The notes beneath the pieces are model-generated. The model made no database searches, was not told the DNA's origin, and saw only the letters and a program-made list of their open reading frames with translations. A program made the position numbers and the translations under genes. From the NCBI RefSeq assembly GCF_002959965.1, contig NZ_PREV01000026.1, positions 2,337,001 to 2,401,000 of the forward strand: a stretch of 64,000 bases of DNA. Reading direction: 5' to 3'. The stretch's first letter is position 1, and every line of letters starts with the position of its first letter. Below, in pieces: positions 34,224-44,900 of the stretch. The DNA is from Microbulbifer pacificus. GTDB taxonomy: Bacteria > Pseudomonadota > Gammaproteobacteria > Pseudomonadales > Cellvibrionaceae.

Positions 34224-37010
34224 ATGCGTGTAGTCCATTCGGGGCGACGCTCCTTTCTGTTGTTTCTGTTTTTTCCTGTCTGCTCGGCTTTAGCTCTGTC
34301 AACGGCGCAATCGGTGAGCGCGCAGACAAACAATCTAGCCACCGGAATGCCCGTCACCGCCAGCACCGCCGATCTTCCGGCCAGTAACGCCGTTGATGGC
34401 AACAGCGGCACACGCTGGGCATCCGCCGCGCAGACGGATCCTTCCTGGATCACCGTGGATCTCGGCCAGCCCTATGACCTGGATCAGGTGGAGATTTTCT
34501 GGGAAGCGGCCAATCCCGACACTTATGAAATCTGGGGGTCCAATAACGGTGTGGATTGGACCACACTCTCCACCCAAACTGGTGGCGTGTTCGGGCACCG
34601 CACCGATACCGTAACCGTGGACGGTATTTATCAGCAGGTGCGTATCCAGGGGATCAGCCGCAGCGCCGGTAACCAGTGGGGTTACTCCATCTGGGAACTG
34701 GGGGTGTTCGGCACTCCGGCCCATTGCGACAGCGGTTGCCTGGTGGAGCTTGATGCATCCACAGCACAGGCTCGCATGACCGGTGGCGATATCGTGGATG
34801 TGCATTATTCGGTGAACGGTGGAGGCCAGTTGAATGTGCGCATGACGCAAAATGGCAACAACTGGACTCACAATATTCCGAACCTGTCTCCCGGTGATGT
34901 GGTTACTGTCTATTTCACCAAGATCACCGGTGGGGTTGGCGAAACCACAGATCCCGTCCAGTTCACGTTCAGCGGGCAGGGCGGATCTTCGTCCTCCTCA
35001 TCCTCTTCCTCATCATCGTCCTCCTCCTCCTCCTCCGGCGGGGGTTCCGGGAGCGGTTCCAGCAGCTCTTCCGGCGGCAGCTCGGGCAGCAGTTCCTCGT
35101 CCGGCGGTAATCCGGACCTCGGAAATATTGTGCCGCTCTACAACAGCGGTACGGCGTTGGAGCCCGCCATTACGTTTGAAACACCGACGGCGTTGGTAAC
35201 CCGCTTTTCCGATCGCGCGCGGGACCGCCATGCCAAGGAAGATCATTTCCAGGCCTACGATCACTATCTGAGTTTTTATTGGGAAGACCGCACGGCTTCT
35301 ATCGAAATCATCGATGAGGTAGCGAAGGGGGGCGATACGGTGCGGATGAATGTGCGCACCCAGTTCAAGCTGAGCGATACCGAGGCAGAAAACCGCTGGT
35401 TCTATCGCGGTGTGGGCACCGTGGCGGAGTATTGCGACAACGGCGTGATGACTGTGGTGGACAACTACAACTATTACAAAGAGCGCAGTTTCAACTGCCG
35501 CGAGAACCGTGCAATCCAGGTTGGCGACAAGTTGGAATTTGAAATCAGTCAGTTCCTCGATCCCAGCGTACCCAACGGTCGTGCGAATTACTACGGTACT
35601 ACCTTCCTGTACATTGTTGGCGAGGGGCTGGTGCCATGGGACGTGGGTGGCAGTACGCCGTTTGGTGGCATAAAGGATTCCTACAAAATTGCGGAGAAGG
35701 CCTGGCTGGGCGGTGACACTACCATTCACGCGTCGACTTCCGGGGAGACGGACAATCACTTTCTGCAGATGGCGACGAATATCGGGTACGACAACGCGCA
35801 GCCGTTTATGCTCGGACGACGAGTGCTGCACAGCTCCGCCATCGACGGTGTGCACGATGAAAAGCCGCTGGAAAATCCCGCCTTCGCGCCCATGGTAAAT
35901 CTGGCGGGGCCCCACTACATCAATACCAGTTGCGGCAGTTGCCATGAGCGCAATGGTCGTGCAGCGCCTGCACCGGTAGGCGAACCGCTGGAAAAGTGGA
36001 CCTTCAAAGTGGCGGATGCCAGTGGTAATCCCGATCCGTATCTTGGTTCTGTGTTGCAGCCGAAAGCACGCAGCGGCGCGGCCAGTGAAGGAAGTGTTTC
36101 GATTGCCTACTGGAGCGAGCAGAATGGTTTGCGCTCACCAAATTATGCGTTTACCGGGGTAACGCCTGCACGTTTTTCCGCACGTATCGCGCCCAACCTT
36201 GTCGGCATCGGATTGCTGGAAGCAATTCCGGAATCTTCAATTGTCGCGCTAGCAGATGCCGGGGATAGCAATGGCGATGGCATTTCCGGTCGTGTGAATC
36301 GTGTGGTCGATCCGGAAACCGGAGAAACCCGTCTCGGCCGCTTTGGTTGGAAGGCGGGCACCGCCAGTGTCCGCCACCAACTGGCTCGTGCATTTAACAC
36401 GGATATGGGCGTGATGACTTCCGTATTTCCCAACCCGGATTGCGGTGGCAGCCAGTCGGACTGCGGTGCAGCGGGTGCAGAACTTGCGGACAATCATCTG
36501 CGGGATCTGACCAAATATATTTCCCTGTTGGGCGTGCGTCCGCAGCGCAACTACGACGATGCGGCTGTGGTGAACGGTGAGCAGGTGTTTGCCAGTATCG
36601 GTTGTGCCGGTTGTCATACACCGACCATGCAAACCAGCGCGTACCACCCGCTGGCGGAACTGCGTAACCAGACCATTCACCCTTACACCGACCTGCTGTT
36701 ACACGATATGGGGGCAGGCCTTGCGGATAATCTTGGAGAAGGCGAAGCCAGTGGTGCGGAGTGGCGTACACCACCGCTGTGGGGACTCGGGCTTTCCGCC
36801 TGTGTGACGGGTGGTGTGGAAAATCCGGTCGGTGGTCAGGGCAATGAAGTGTGCACACCTGTACACAGTTACCTGCACGACGGTCGCGCACGCAGCATTG
36901 AGGAAGCCATTTTGTGGCACGGCGGCGAAGGGCAGGCGGCGAAAAATGCCTATCAGTCTCTGCCGGCGGCGAGCAAGCAGAATCTGTTGCAGTTCCTCAA
37001 CTCACTGTAA
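34224..37010 (+). CDS. Glucan-binding di-haem oxidoreductase (discoidin-CBM56-DHOR)
   Basis: A secreted 928-residue redox protein: signal peptide (to VSAQ, about 34); discoidin domain (37-163); CBM56-like beta-1,3-glucan-binding module with VDVHYSVNGGGQLNVRM (about 168-251); poly-Ser/Gly linker (254-294); an uncharacterised region; then a DHOR-family di-haem domain with CGSCH (570-574) and CAGCH (794-798), plus LGRFGWKAGTASVRHQLA typical of that family. I choose ATG 34224, seven bases after an AGG site. It leads a run of beta-1,3-glucanase genes and shares their promoter motif. It probably moves electrons or oxidises glucan while bound to the polymer. Activity unproven. Confidence 0.85.
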   Translation: MRVVHSGRRSFLLFLFFPVCSALALSTAQSVSAQTNNLATGMPVTASTADLPASNAVDGNSGTRWASAAQTDPSWITVDLGQPYDLDQVEIFWEAANPDTYEIWGSNNGVDWTTLSTQTGGVFGHRTDTVTVDGIYQQVRIQGISRSAGNQWGYSIWELGVFGTPAHCDSGCLVELDASTAQARMTGGDIVDVHYSVNGGGQLNVRMTQNGNNWTHNIPNLSPGDVVTVYFTKITGGVGETTDPVQFTFSGQGGSSSSSSSSSSSSSSSSSGGGSGSGSSSSSGGSSGSSSSSGGNPDLGNIVPLYNSGTALEPAITFETPTALVTRFSDRARDRHAKEDHFQAYDHYLSFYWEDRTASIEIIDEVAKGGDTVRMNVRTQFKLSDTEAENRWFYRGVGTVAEYCDNGVMTVVDNYNYYKERSFNCRENRAIQVGDKLEFEISQFLDPSVPNGRANYYGTTFLYIVGEGLVPWDVGGSTPFGGIKDSYKIAEKAWLGGDTTIHASTSGETDNHFLQMATNIGYDNAQPFMLGRRVLHSSAIDGVHDEKPLENPAFAPMVNLAGPHYINTSCGSCHERNGRAAPAPVGEPLEKWTFKVADASGNPDPYLGSVLQPKARSGAASEGSVSIAYWSEQNGLRSPNYAFTGVTPARFSARIAPNLVGIGLLEAIPESSIVALADAGDSNGDGISGRVNRVVDPETGETRLGRFGWKAGTASVRHQLARAFNTDMGVMTSVFPNPDCGGSQSDCGAAGAELADNHLRDLTKYISLLGVRPQRNYDDAAVVNGEQVFASIGCAGCHTPTMQTSAYHPLAELRNQTIHPYTDLLLHDMGAGLADNLGEGEASGAEWRTPPLWGLGLSACVTGGVENPVGGQGNEVCTPVHSYLHDGRARSIEEAILWHGGEGQAAKNAYQSLPAASKQNLLQFLNSL

Positions 37011-37031
37011 CTGCATATATTCTTTCTATTC

Positions 37032-37060
37032 GGGGCGATATTTTTATCGCCCCTTTTTTT
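37032..37060 (+). terminator. Rho-independent terminator after di-haem oxidoreductase
   Basis: Stem GGGGCGATA / TATCGCCCC (37032-37053) followed by seven T. It lies 21 bases past the stop codon. Confidence 0.92.
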
Positions 37061-37096
37061 GCGTGAAAAGCGCCGGCCCACCTTGTCCCATACGGC

Positions 37097-37109
37097 AATG
37101 TGGGGCGAC
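37097..37109 (+). promoter_or_regulatory. Shared motif upstream of GH16
   Basis: AATGTGGGGCGAC, a two-mismatch version of the AAAGTGGGACGAC motif, lies 149 bases before the GH16 start. A reverse-oriented relative (CCACCTTGTCCCATA at 37079-37093) stands just before it. Confidence 0.45.
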
Positions 37110-37258
37110 ATTTTTCAGCAGGAGACGCTAAAAGAACCGTTCTCATGTGGGCAGCGCTGAATAGCTACTGTGCGGCTATAAGAAGCCGCGCTGCGTTTTT
37201 CAGTGGTGTCTTTGAGTGAGAGCGTGAAAACAATAAACAAAAATATGAGGATACAGCG

Positions 37259-38803
37259 ATGTCCAGAATTCTGTTCAGATCTTCCGTTCTGGCAATGGCG
37301 GTTGCCGCAGGCGCCTGTGGCGGCGGTGGCAGCAGCAATGATGACGATGGCCAGGTCAATATTCCCAACGACCCACCCGTAAACGAGCGGCCGGAACAGT
37401 GCCTGGAAGATGCGCTGAACAGCGGTTACTGCCTGGTGTGGGCAGACGAATTTTCCGGCGATTCGATCGACAGCGAAAAATGGTCCCACGAAGTGAATTG
37501 CACCGGCGGTGGCAATAATGAGGCGCAGTGCTACACCGACGCCGCGGAGAACTCCTGGGTCGCCGACGACATGCTGTATATCAAGGCGATCCGCGAGGAC
37601 GCTACAGGCCCGAATCTGGTGGACGATGATCCGAATTACGATCCGGACGATACCAGCGGCAGTGGTACTTACACCTCCGCGCGCCTGCGTACCAAAGGCA
37701 TGGGAGACTGGAAATACGGCCGTTTTGAAATGCGCGCGAAACTGCCGCAGGGGCAGGGCAGCTGGCCAGCGTTCTGGATGTTGCCGAGTGAATGGGTGTA
37801 CGGCGGCTGGCCACTCTCCGGTGAAATCGACATTCTTGAAGCCGTGAATCTGAAAGTGGCTGGCGAAGATCACATTCACGGCACCTTGCACTATGGGGAT
37901 AACTGGCCCGGCAACAAATACACCGGCGAGGCCTACCAGATTCCCGGCGGCGCGAACCCGGCGGATGACTTCCACACTTACGCGGGGGAGTGGGAAGAGG
38001 GTGAAATCCGCTGGTATGTGGACGGTGACCACTACGCCACCCAGACCAAGGACGGCTGGTATACCACCGCCGCGCTGGACAACGCCTATGCGCCCTTTGA
38101 TCAGAGCTTTCATCTGATTCTCAATCTGGCGGTGGGCGGAAACTGGCCGGCCAACGTCAACGCCGGAGGTATCGACGAAGCAGCCTTTCCGCAGGAATAC
38201 GTGATCGATTATGTGCGCGTATACCAGTGCACGGAAGATTTCGAAACCGGCAAGGGCTGCGCCAGTACCGATGGGGAATTTGTGCACAATCCGGGCGTCG
38301 CGCCGCCCCAGGCACCGGACAGTGAGGGCGATGAACTGGCAGTGTTCGACGGCGAAGTCAAAGACCCCTACCAGTGGTACACCTGGACGGCATTTGGCAC
38401 GGTGGACTTTCAGGTGGTGGATGCCGGTGGCGACTACGGCGAGGTGGGGCAGGTCACCTGGAATACCGACCAGGGCATCGGCTTCTTCCAGTCCGCCGCC
38501 AGCTATGACCTGAGCGATTACACCTACGTGGAATTTGACCTGCGGGTTCTGGAGGAACCGGATGATGCCGGTTCCGCGTCACTCACCTTCCGCGCGGACT
38601 GCGGCCATCCCTGTTCCTCCGGTGATTACCCGCTGGATATGCCCGCGGTAGATCAGTGGACCCACTTCCAGATCCCCATGATGGAGCTGGCGGAAATGGG
38701 GCTCAACACCGCGAGTGTGAATACGCCATTCGTCATTTCCCCCGCCTGGGACAACCAGAATGGAGCGGTATTGCAGGTGGATAATGTGAAACTCACCAAA
38801 TAA
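37259..38803 (+). CDS. GH16 beta-1,3-glucanase (laminarinase) lipoprotein
   Basis: A 514-residue lipoprotein (lipobox in AVAAGACGGG) anchored in a membrane, probably the outer one. The GH16 domain (about 58-325) carries the catalytic signature GEIDILEAV with nucleophile E189, D191 and acid/base E194, and starts WADEFSGDSIDSEKW, the laminarinase type. A C-terminal beta-sandwich (about 360-514) resembles the C-terminal module of the next gene's GH3 enzyme. ATG 37259 follows an AGGA site. It would cut laminarin-like beta-1,3-glucan into oligosaccharides. It lies between the glucan-binding redox protein and GH3 and shares their upstream motif. Confidence 0.92.
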   Translation: MSRILFRSSVLAMAVAAGACGGGGSSNDDDGQVNIPNDPPVNERPEQCLEDALNSGYCLVWADEFSGDSIDSEKWSHEVNCTGGGNNEAQCYTDAAENSWVADDMLYIKAIREDATGPNLVDDDPNYDPDDTSGSGTYTSARLRTKGMGDWKYGRFEMRAKLPQGQGSWPAFWMLPSEWVYGGWPLSGEIDILEAVNLKVAGEDHIHGTLHYGDNWPGNKYTGEAYQIPGGANPADDFHTYAGEWEEGEIRWYVDGDHYATQTKDGWYTTAALDNAYAPFDQSFHLILNLAVGGNWPANVNAGGIDEAAFPQEYVIDYVRVYQCTEDFETGKGCASTDGEFVHNPGVAPPQAPDSEGDELAVFDGEVKDPYQWYTWTAFGTVDFQVVDAGGDYGEVGQVTWNTDQGIGFFQSAASYDLSDYTYVEFDLRVLEEPDDAGSASLTFRADCGHPCSSGDYPLDMPAVDQWTHFQIPMMELAEMGLNTASVNTPFVISPAWDNQNGAVLQVDNVKLTK

Positions 38804-38847
38804 ATCTTGTTCAGACGTGTCCCATTTTGGTGTTTACGCGGGAGTGG

Positions 38848-38918
38848 CAAGGTGGTTTGCACCATTTTGTGCCCCGGCTTCAAAGTGGGACGACCCTTTT
38901 CCGCGCAATCCGTACAAC
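38848..38918 (+). promoter_or_regulatory. GH3 promoter with two copies of shared motif
   Basis: CAAGGTGG at 38848-38855 and CAAAGTGGGACGAC at 38881-38894 are 33 bases apart, the same spacing as in front of the second TBDR. TACAAC (38913-38918) could be the -10. The motif ends 134 bases before the start codon, the same distance as at the di-haem oxidoreductase. Confidence 0.6.
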
Positions 38919-39028
38919 GGAGGCTGGAAAAGCCGGGTGCGCGGTCTCAAAGATTGAGACTCGGCAGCGGCGGAAAGTCACTCGATGATTCGAAAAATAA
39001 TGCGAACAGGAATGGGAGTTTTGCGGTG

Positions 39029-41587
39029 ATGAGAAAGCGAATTTTGCTGGGGGTCATCTCCGGTCTGATAGCGGGCGCGGGGCTCGCGGGCTGTACGGAA
39101 CAGAATGGCGCTCAGAAACTGACCGCCGAAACCCCATCCAGCGCGGCCGGCAGTCGCGCCGAAGTGAGCACCCACTGGCCGCAACTGACCAGTGGCATTG
39201 CCAAAGATCCCGCAGTGGAAGCCCGTATCGACGCACTCCTGGCCAAAATGTCCACCGAGGAAAAAGTCGGTCAGATGATCCAGGTGGAGATCCGCACCGC
39301 CACCCCGGAAGACGTGAGACAGTATCACATCGGCTCTATCCTGAACGGCGGCGGCGCCTTCCCCTACGACAACAAACACGCGAGCGTCGCCGACTGGGTG
39401 GCGCTGGCGGATGAATACTACAAAGCCTCCATGGACACCCGCGATGGCGGTGTCGCCATTCCCATGATCTGGGGCACCGACGCCGTGCACGGTCACAACA
39501 ATGTGATCGGCGCAACTCTGTTCCCGCACAACATCGCCCTCGGCGCCGCGCACAATCCGGAACTGATGCGCAAGATCGGCGCCGCCACCGCCGCGGAAGT
39601 CCGCGCAACCGGTATCGACTGGGTGTTTGCGCCGACGCTCGCGGTGGTGCGTGACGATCGCTGGGGTCGCACCTACGAATCCTACTCCGAAGATCCCGAT
39701 CTGGTTCGCGCTTACGGGGGTGAGATGGTGGAGGGCATGCAGGGCGCAGCGGGCAGTGAAAACCTGTTGCAGGGCAAGCATGTGATCGCCACCGCCAAGC
39801 ACTTCCTGGCTGATGGCGGCACTCTGAATGGCATTGACCGCGGCGACGCGGTCATCAGCGAAGAAGAGCTGGTGCGTCTGCACGCCCAGGGCTATTTCTC
39901 CGCGATCGAATCCGGCGTGCAGACCGTCATGGCCTCCTTCAGCAGCTGGAATGGCGAGAAGATGCACGGCCACAAATACCTGCTGACCGATGTACTGAAA
40001 AACCGCCTCGGCTTCGACGGCTTCATCGTCGGCGACTGGGCCGGCCACCAGTTTGTGAATGGCTGCAGCAATGTGAGCTGTCCGCAGTCCGTCAACGCCG
40101 GACTCGACATGTTCATGGCGCCGGACCCGAGCTGGAAGGAGTTGTACAAAAACACTCTGGCTCAGGCGAAGAGTGGCGAGATTTCCGCTGAGCGTCTCGA
40201 CGACGCGGTGCGCCGTATTCTGCGGGTAAAAATTCGTGCGGGCCTGTTTGAAGCGGGCGCGCCTTCCTCGCGCGCGTTTGCCGCCGATGAATCCCTGATT
40301 GGCGCACCCGAGCACCGCGCCATCGCCCGCCAGGCGGTGCGTGAATCCCTGGTGCTGCTGAAAAACAACGACCGGCTGCTACCGCTTGCGCGCAACCAGC
40401 GCGTGCTTGTGGCCGGTGATGGTGCCGACAATATCGGCAAGCAGGCCGGCGGCTGGAGTATCACCTGGCAGGGTACCGGTAACCAGAACAGCGACTTCCC
40501 CGGAGCCACTTCCGTGTATGGTGGCATCGCTGAAGTCGTGCAGGCCGCCGGCGGCACCGCCGAGCTGTCGGTCGATGGCAGCTTCGAGCAGAAGCCGGAT
40601 GTGGCCATTGTGGTCTTCGGTGAGGATCCCTATGCGGAAATGCAGGGTGATATTTCCAACCTGCAATACAAAGGCGCCGGTGACCTGGCACTGCTGAACA
40701 ATCTGCGCGAGCAGGGCATCCCTGTTGTGAGCCTGTTTATTACCGGTCGTCCGCTGTGGGTGAATCCGCACATCAATGCCTCCGATGCGTTCGCGGTCAT
40801 CTGGCAGCCGGGCACCGAGGGTGCCGGTGTGGCGGATGTGATTTTCCGCAACGCCGACGGCGAAGTGAACCACGACTTCAAGGGCAAACTCACTTTCTCA
40901 TGGCCCAACGATGCACAGCCCACCGTACGCAACCCCGGCGAGAATGAGGCGCTGGCCCAGTTCAACTTCGGTTACGGCCTCAATTACGGAAGCAGTGTTC
41001 AGGTGGCCGCGCTCTCCGAACAGAGCGGTCTCAAAGTATCTGATGGCGAACAGGCACTGGCGGTATTCAACGGCCGCGCACTGGATCCCTGGAGCTTCCA
41101 GGTGATGGATGCCGCGAACAATCTGTCGGTCATTTCCAGCAGCGTGGCGAAACTTTCCGGCATCAGTGTGCAGTCCGTTGACCGCAAGGTACAGGAAGAC
41201 AGCCGTCGTCTGCAGTGGAACGGCGAGGGCAATGCCGTGGCCGGCTTCTTTGCCAACAGCCGCACCGACCTCACCAGCTATCTGGGCAAGCAGGGCGCCC
41301 TGGTGTTCGATGTGAAAGTGGACGCTGCACCGAGCGACGCGGTAAGCCTTGGCATGAACTGCGGTATGGACTGCGGTGCCGAGCAGTCCATCACCGAACT
41401 ACTCAAGGACGCGGCGCCGGGCGAGTGGAAAACCGTTGCGGTAGATCTGCAGTGCCTGGCGGATGCTGGTGCGAAACTGGATATGGTGCTGTCACCCTTC
41501 TATGTACGTACCGCCGGTGCGTTGGATATGACCGTGCACAATATTCATATCGCGTCCAAGGCCGACGCGGACATTCATTGCGGTTAA
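39029..41587 (+). CDS. GH3 beta-glucosidase/exo-glucanase lipoprotein (ExoP-like)
   Basis: An 852-residue lipoprotein (MRKRILLGVISGLIAGAGLAGC; lipobox LAGC). The GH3 barrel (about 40-420) contains KHFLADGG and the nucleophile D336 in FIVGDWAGH. The second GH3 domain follows (about 430-650), then a C-terminal beta-sandwich (about 665-852) of the kind in marine ExoP-type exo-1,3/1,4-beta-glucanases. I choose ATG 39029: the reading frame is open further upstream, but only this start gives a lipoprotein signal, and the regulatory repeats lie before it. It should release glucose from laminari-oligosaccharides at the cell surface or in the periplasm. Confidence 0.92.
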   Translation: MRKRILLGVISGLIAGAGLAGCTEQNGAQKLTAETPSSAAGSRAEVSTHWPQLTSGIAKDPAVEARIDALLAKMSTEEKVGQMIQVEIRTATPEDVRQYHIGSILNGGGAFPYDNKHASVADWVALADEYYKASMDTRDGGVAIPMIWGTDAVHGHNNVIGATLFPHNIALGAAHNPELMRKIGAATAAEVRATGIDWVFAPTLAVVRDDRWGRTYESYSEDPDLVRAYGGEMVEGMQGAAGSENLLQGKHVIATAKHFLADGGTLNGIDRGDAVISEEELVRLHAQGYFSAIESGVQTVMASFSSWNGEKMHGHKYLLTDVLKNRLGFDGFIVGDWAGHQFVNGCSNVSCPQSVNAGLDMFMAPDPSWKELYKNTLAQAKSGEISAERLDDAVRRILRVKIRAGLFEAGAPSSRAFAADESLIGAPEHRAIARQAVRESLVLLKNNDRLLPLARNQRVLVAGDGADNIGKQAGGWSITWQGTGNQNSDFPGATSVYGGIAEVVQAAGGTAELSVDGSFEQKPDVAIVVFGEDPYAEMQGDISNLQYKGAGDLALLNNLREQGIPVVSLFITGRPLWVNPHINASDAFAVIWQPGTEGAGVADVIFRNADGEVNHDFKGKLTFSWPNDAQPTVRNPGENEALAQFNFGYGLNYGSSVQVAALSEQSGLKVSDGEQALAVFNGRALDPWSFQVMDAANNLSVISSSVAKLSGISVQSVDRKVQEDSRRLQWNGEGNAVAGFFANSRTDLTSYLGKQGALVFDVKVDAAPSDAVSLGMNCGMDCGAEQSITELLKDAAPGEWKTVAVDLQCLADAGAKLDMVLSPFYVRTAGALDMTVHNIHIASKADADIHCG

Positions 41588-41903
41588 TGCCCTTTCTGTA
41601 AAGAAAAGCTCCGGCTGCCGAATTACCCTCTCTCGCGGCAGTCGGAGTTCGCGAAGCCCCTGAAAGCACCTGTAAGGTGCTGGCCGAAACATAACAACAA
41701 TAAAAATCGATCCAGCAGTACACGTTTTATTTCGATCGCGCGAGCGATCATCAGCGGTACCCTCTGCCAGCGGTTGCGGCGGAATCCTCGGAAATACCAT
41801 GCCTCCGAATCATTCGGCGGGCATCGTACGCCCGAAATTTGCCGATCAGGATCGCAGTATCTCCCTGATCCATAACATTCATAAAAGCATGATGGGAAAC
41901 ACA
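41588..41903 (+). promoter_or_regulatory. Intergenic region before the GH16-GH128 gene
   Basis: About 315 bases. An imperfect 12-base-pair hairpin (CTCCGGCTGCCG / CGGCAGTCGGAG, about 41609-41647) without a T-run follows GH3, and GATCGC / GCGATC pairs around 41735-41753. No convincing copy of the CAARGTGGGRCGAC motif is visible, so the next gene may be read from upstream or from a different promoter. Confidence 0.3.
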
Positions 41904-44900
41904 ATGAAAACCAAGAGAGCAACGGTTAAACGCCGGCTGCTGTTGACGGCCGCGTGCCTGTTGGCACAGCCCGCACTGCTGGCCACTGCGCAGGCACAGA
42001 CCGCGCCGATCTGGGCCGATGAATTCGACGGAGACCAGATCAATCGCGATACCTGGACCTTCACCACTGGTGGAGACGGCAATGGCAATGGCGAACTGCA
42101 GTACTACACCGCGTCACAGAAAAATGCCTATGTAGAAGACGGCAATCTGGTGATTGAGGCCAGGCGCGAAAATTATGAGGGCAAGGAATTCACCTCTGCG
42201 CGCCTGCATACCAACGGTCGCTTCGGATTCAAATACGGCACCCTGGAAGCGCGCATCAAACTGCCGAAACTGGATAACGGACTGTGGCCGGCGTTCTGGA
42301 TGCTCGGTAATAATTTCGGTGTAGACGGCTGGCCCAAGTCCGGTGAGATTGACATCATGGAGGCCGGCTACAAGGCGGCGATCGATAACGGCACGGTCAA
42401 CAACGCGGTCTCTGGCGCGCTGCACTGGTGGCACGAATCCGGCGACTGGAGCGACTGGCTGCAGGCGGACCACGCGGAAGAGGTGGTACTGGAAAATAAT
42501 CTCTACGATCAGTATCACACCTATCGTCTCGACTGGACGCCAGAGGCTCTGACCATTTCCGTGGACGACACTCAGGTGCTCACCATGGATATTACCGATC
42601 CCAATCTGTCGGAATTCCGCGACAACCCCAACCACATTCTTCTGAACCTGGCGGTGGGTGGCTGGAACTTTGTAGAGATTACCGATCCCGCGCAAATCAC
42701 GGCGCAGTTCCCGGCAAAAATGTACGTGGATTATGTCCGCCTCTATGCCAATGAGCATACCGAAGTGGACGTGGCGAGCGAAAATTATTATCGCGGCGAC
42801 TTCGGCATCATGACCGAAACCCACCCGGTGCTGGACGAGTTCAACTGGGGCGACAACGCCAATCTCTATATCTGGAACAACATGACCGCCGTGGCCACCG
42901 CGCCATCCGAAGGCAGTGCCGTGCTTTCCTATTCCGTGGCCGCCGGCGACTGGTGGGGTATGGGGTTGCTGCATAGAGACTACAACATGCGCAACTACAA
43001 GCACGGCTACCTGCACTTCGATGCCAAGGTGAATTCCAGTGTGAACATCGAAGTGAACATGGCGAGCACGTCCGGTGGTGAGGCCAAGGTGACGCTGGCG
43101 GAAGGTGGCGACCAATACGGTCTGGTGCGCGATGGTGAGTGGCACACGGTGTCCATTCCGCTGTCAAAATTCGGCGGTCTGGATATGGAGACCATAAAAA
43201 CCTTTTTCAGTGTTTCCGGCCCGGCACCCGCGGAGGCGTTCGAGATCGCTTTCGACAATATCTACCTGAGTGAGAGCGTTGCGCTGGAGGCGCCGGAGTA
43301 CGGCAGCTACGGTATCTACACCGAAACCGCCGCGCATATGGATGCGGGTAATTTCGGCTTTGGTGTCAACGGTGACCTCTATGTGTGGGATGAAACCCTC
43401 ACCCTGGGTACTGGCGACAGCCGCGAAGGGAATGCCGCGCTGCATCTGACCTCAACCGGCAAGGGCTGGTTCGGCCTCGGCTTTACCGCGCGTGAAGGCT
43501 TCAATCTCACCGCGTTTGATAACGCCAATGCCGCGCTGCATTTCTCCATGAAAACCAGCGACCAGACCGATTTCCGTATCGGCCTGAAAGGGGGCAACGT
43601 CGATGGCATCGGCCAGGTATGGATCGACTTCAAACCGGGTGCCGATCCCTATGGGTTTGTTCGCGACGGTCAGTGGCACGATATCGTCATTCCCATGAGC
43701 GAACTCGCACCGGACCTGGAGCTGGCGGATATGCGTCAGGTGCTGCAGGTGCTGGGTTTCGGTGAAGTGACGAGCCTGTCCATCGACGACGTGTACATGT
43801 CTGGCGGTGAACAGGCACAGGATCCGGGCACCGATGGTGAAGTGGTAAACCGCGCACCGGTGGCGGCGATAAAGCCCTCGGTCATGGGCGGACCAGCGGG
43901 AACCAGCGTCGTGTTTGACGGTTCCCGTTCCACCGACGTGAATGGCGATGCGCTTACCTACAGCTGGGATTTCGGTGATGGTGTTACCGGAAGCGGAGTG
44001 AGTGTTTCCCACACCTATGCCGACAATGGCAGCTACCGCGTGGTGCTCACCGTCAGTGACGGTCAGGCCAGTCACAGTGCGGTCACGCATATTTTTATTG
44101 CCGACAATTACGGCGCGGGGAAAAGTGGCAAGCGCGGCCTGGGATACGGTCATCACTCGCAGGAAGATTTCGAGGTGATGTCGCAAGGCATTTCCTGGTG
44201 GTACAACTGGAGCCATGCGCCGGATGTTCAGATCGCAGATATCTACCAGAACTATGGTGTCGAGTTTGTACCCATGGCCTGGAACGGTGCCTTTGACGAT
44301 CAGGCCATGCGCGACTACATCGCCGCGCATCCGGGAGTGAAATATATCCTCGCGTTTAACGAGCCCAACTTCATCGACCAGGCGGCGATGACCCCGTCCC
44401 AGGCCGCCGCCGAGTGGCCGCGCCTGGAGGCCATCGCCGATGAGTTCGACCTGGATATCGTGAGTGTGGCGATGAATTTCTGTGGCAACTGCGTCACCGA
44501 AAACGGCACGACCTATTACGATCCCATCGACTATTTTGATGACTTCTTTGCCGTGTGCCCGGACTGTCGTGTGGATGCCATTTCCATACACGCGTATATG
44601 CCGGTGGTGGGTGCTATCGAGTGGTATGTGGATCTGTTCAAGAAATACAACCGCCCCATCTGGCTCACGGAATTTTCCGCCTGGGAAGACACCACCACCG
44701 AAGCGGAGCAGCAGAAGTTCCTGATCCAGACCGTAGACTACCTGGAAAATGATCCGGACGTGGCCCGCTACGCCTGGTTCACCGGTCGCCGCAACGGCCA
44801 CCCCTACAATGGTCTGTTTGATTACCGTCAGCCCGGCGTACTCACAGAACTCGGCAATATCTACGTGAATATGCCGGTGCACGGCGCGGCGAGCGTGCAC

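Noticed and set aside
34985..35105. Serine-codon run suspected as a frameshift-prone microsatellite
   Set aside because: The frame is maintained with mixed serine codons (tcc, tca, tcg, agc), so it is a normal poly-Ser linker rather than a simple repeat.
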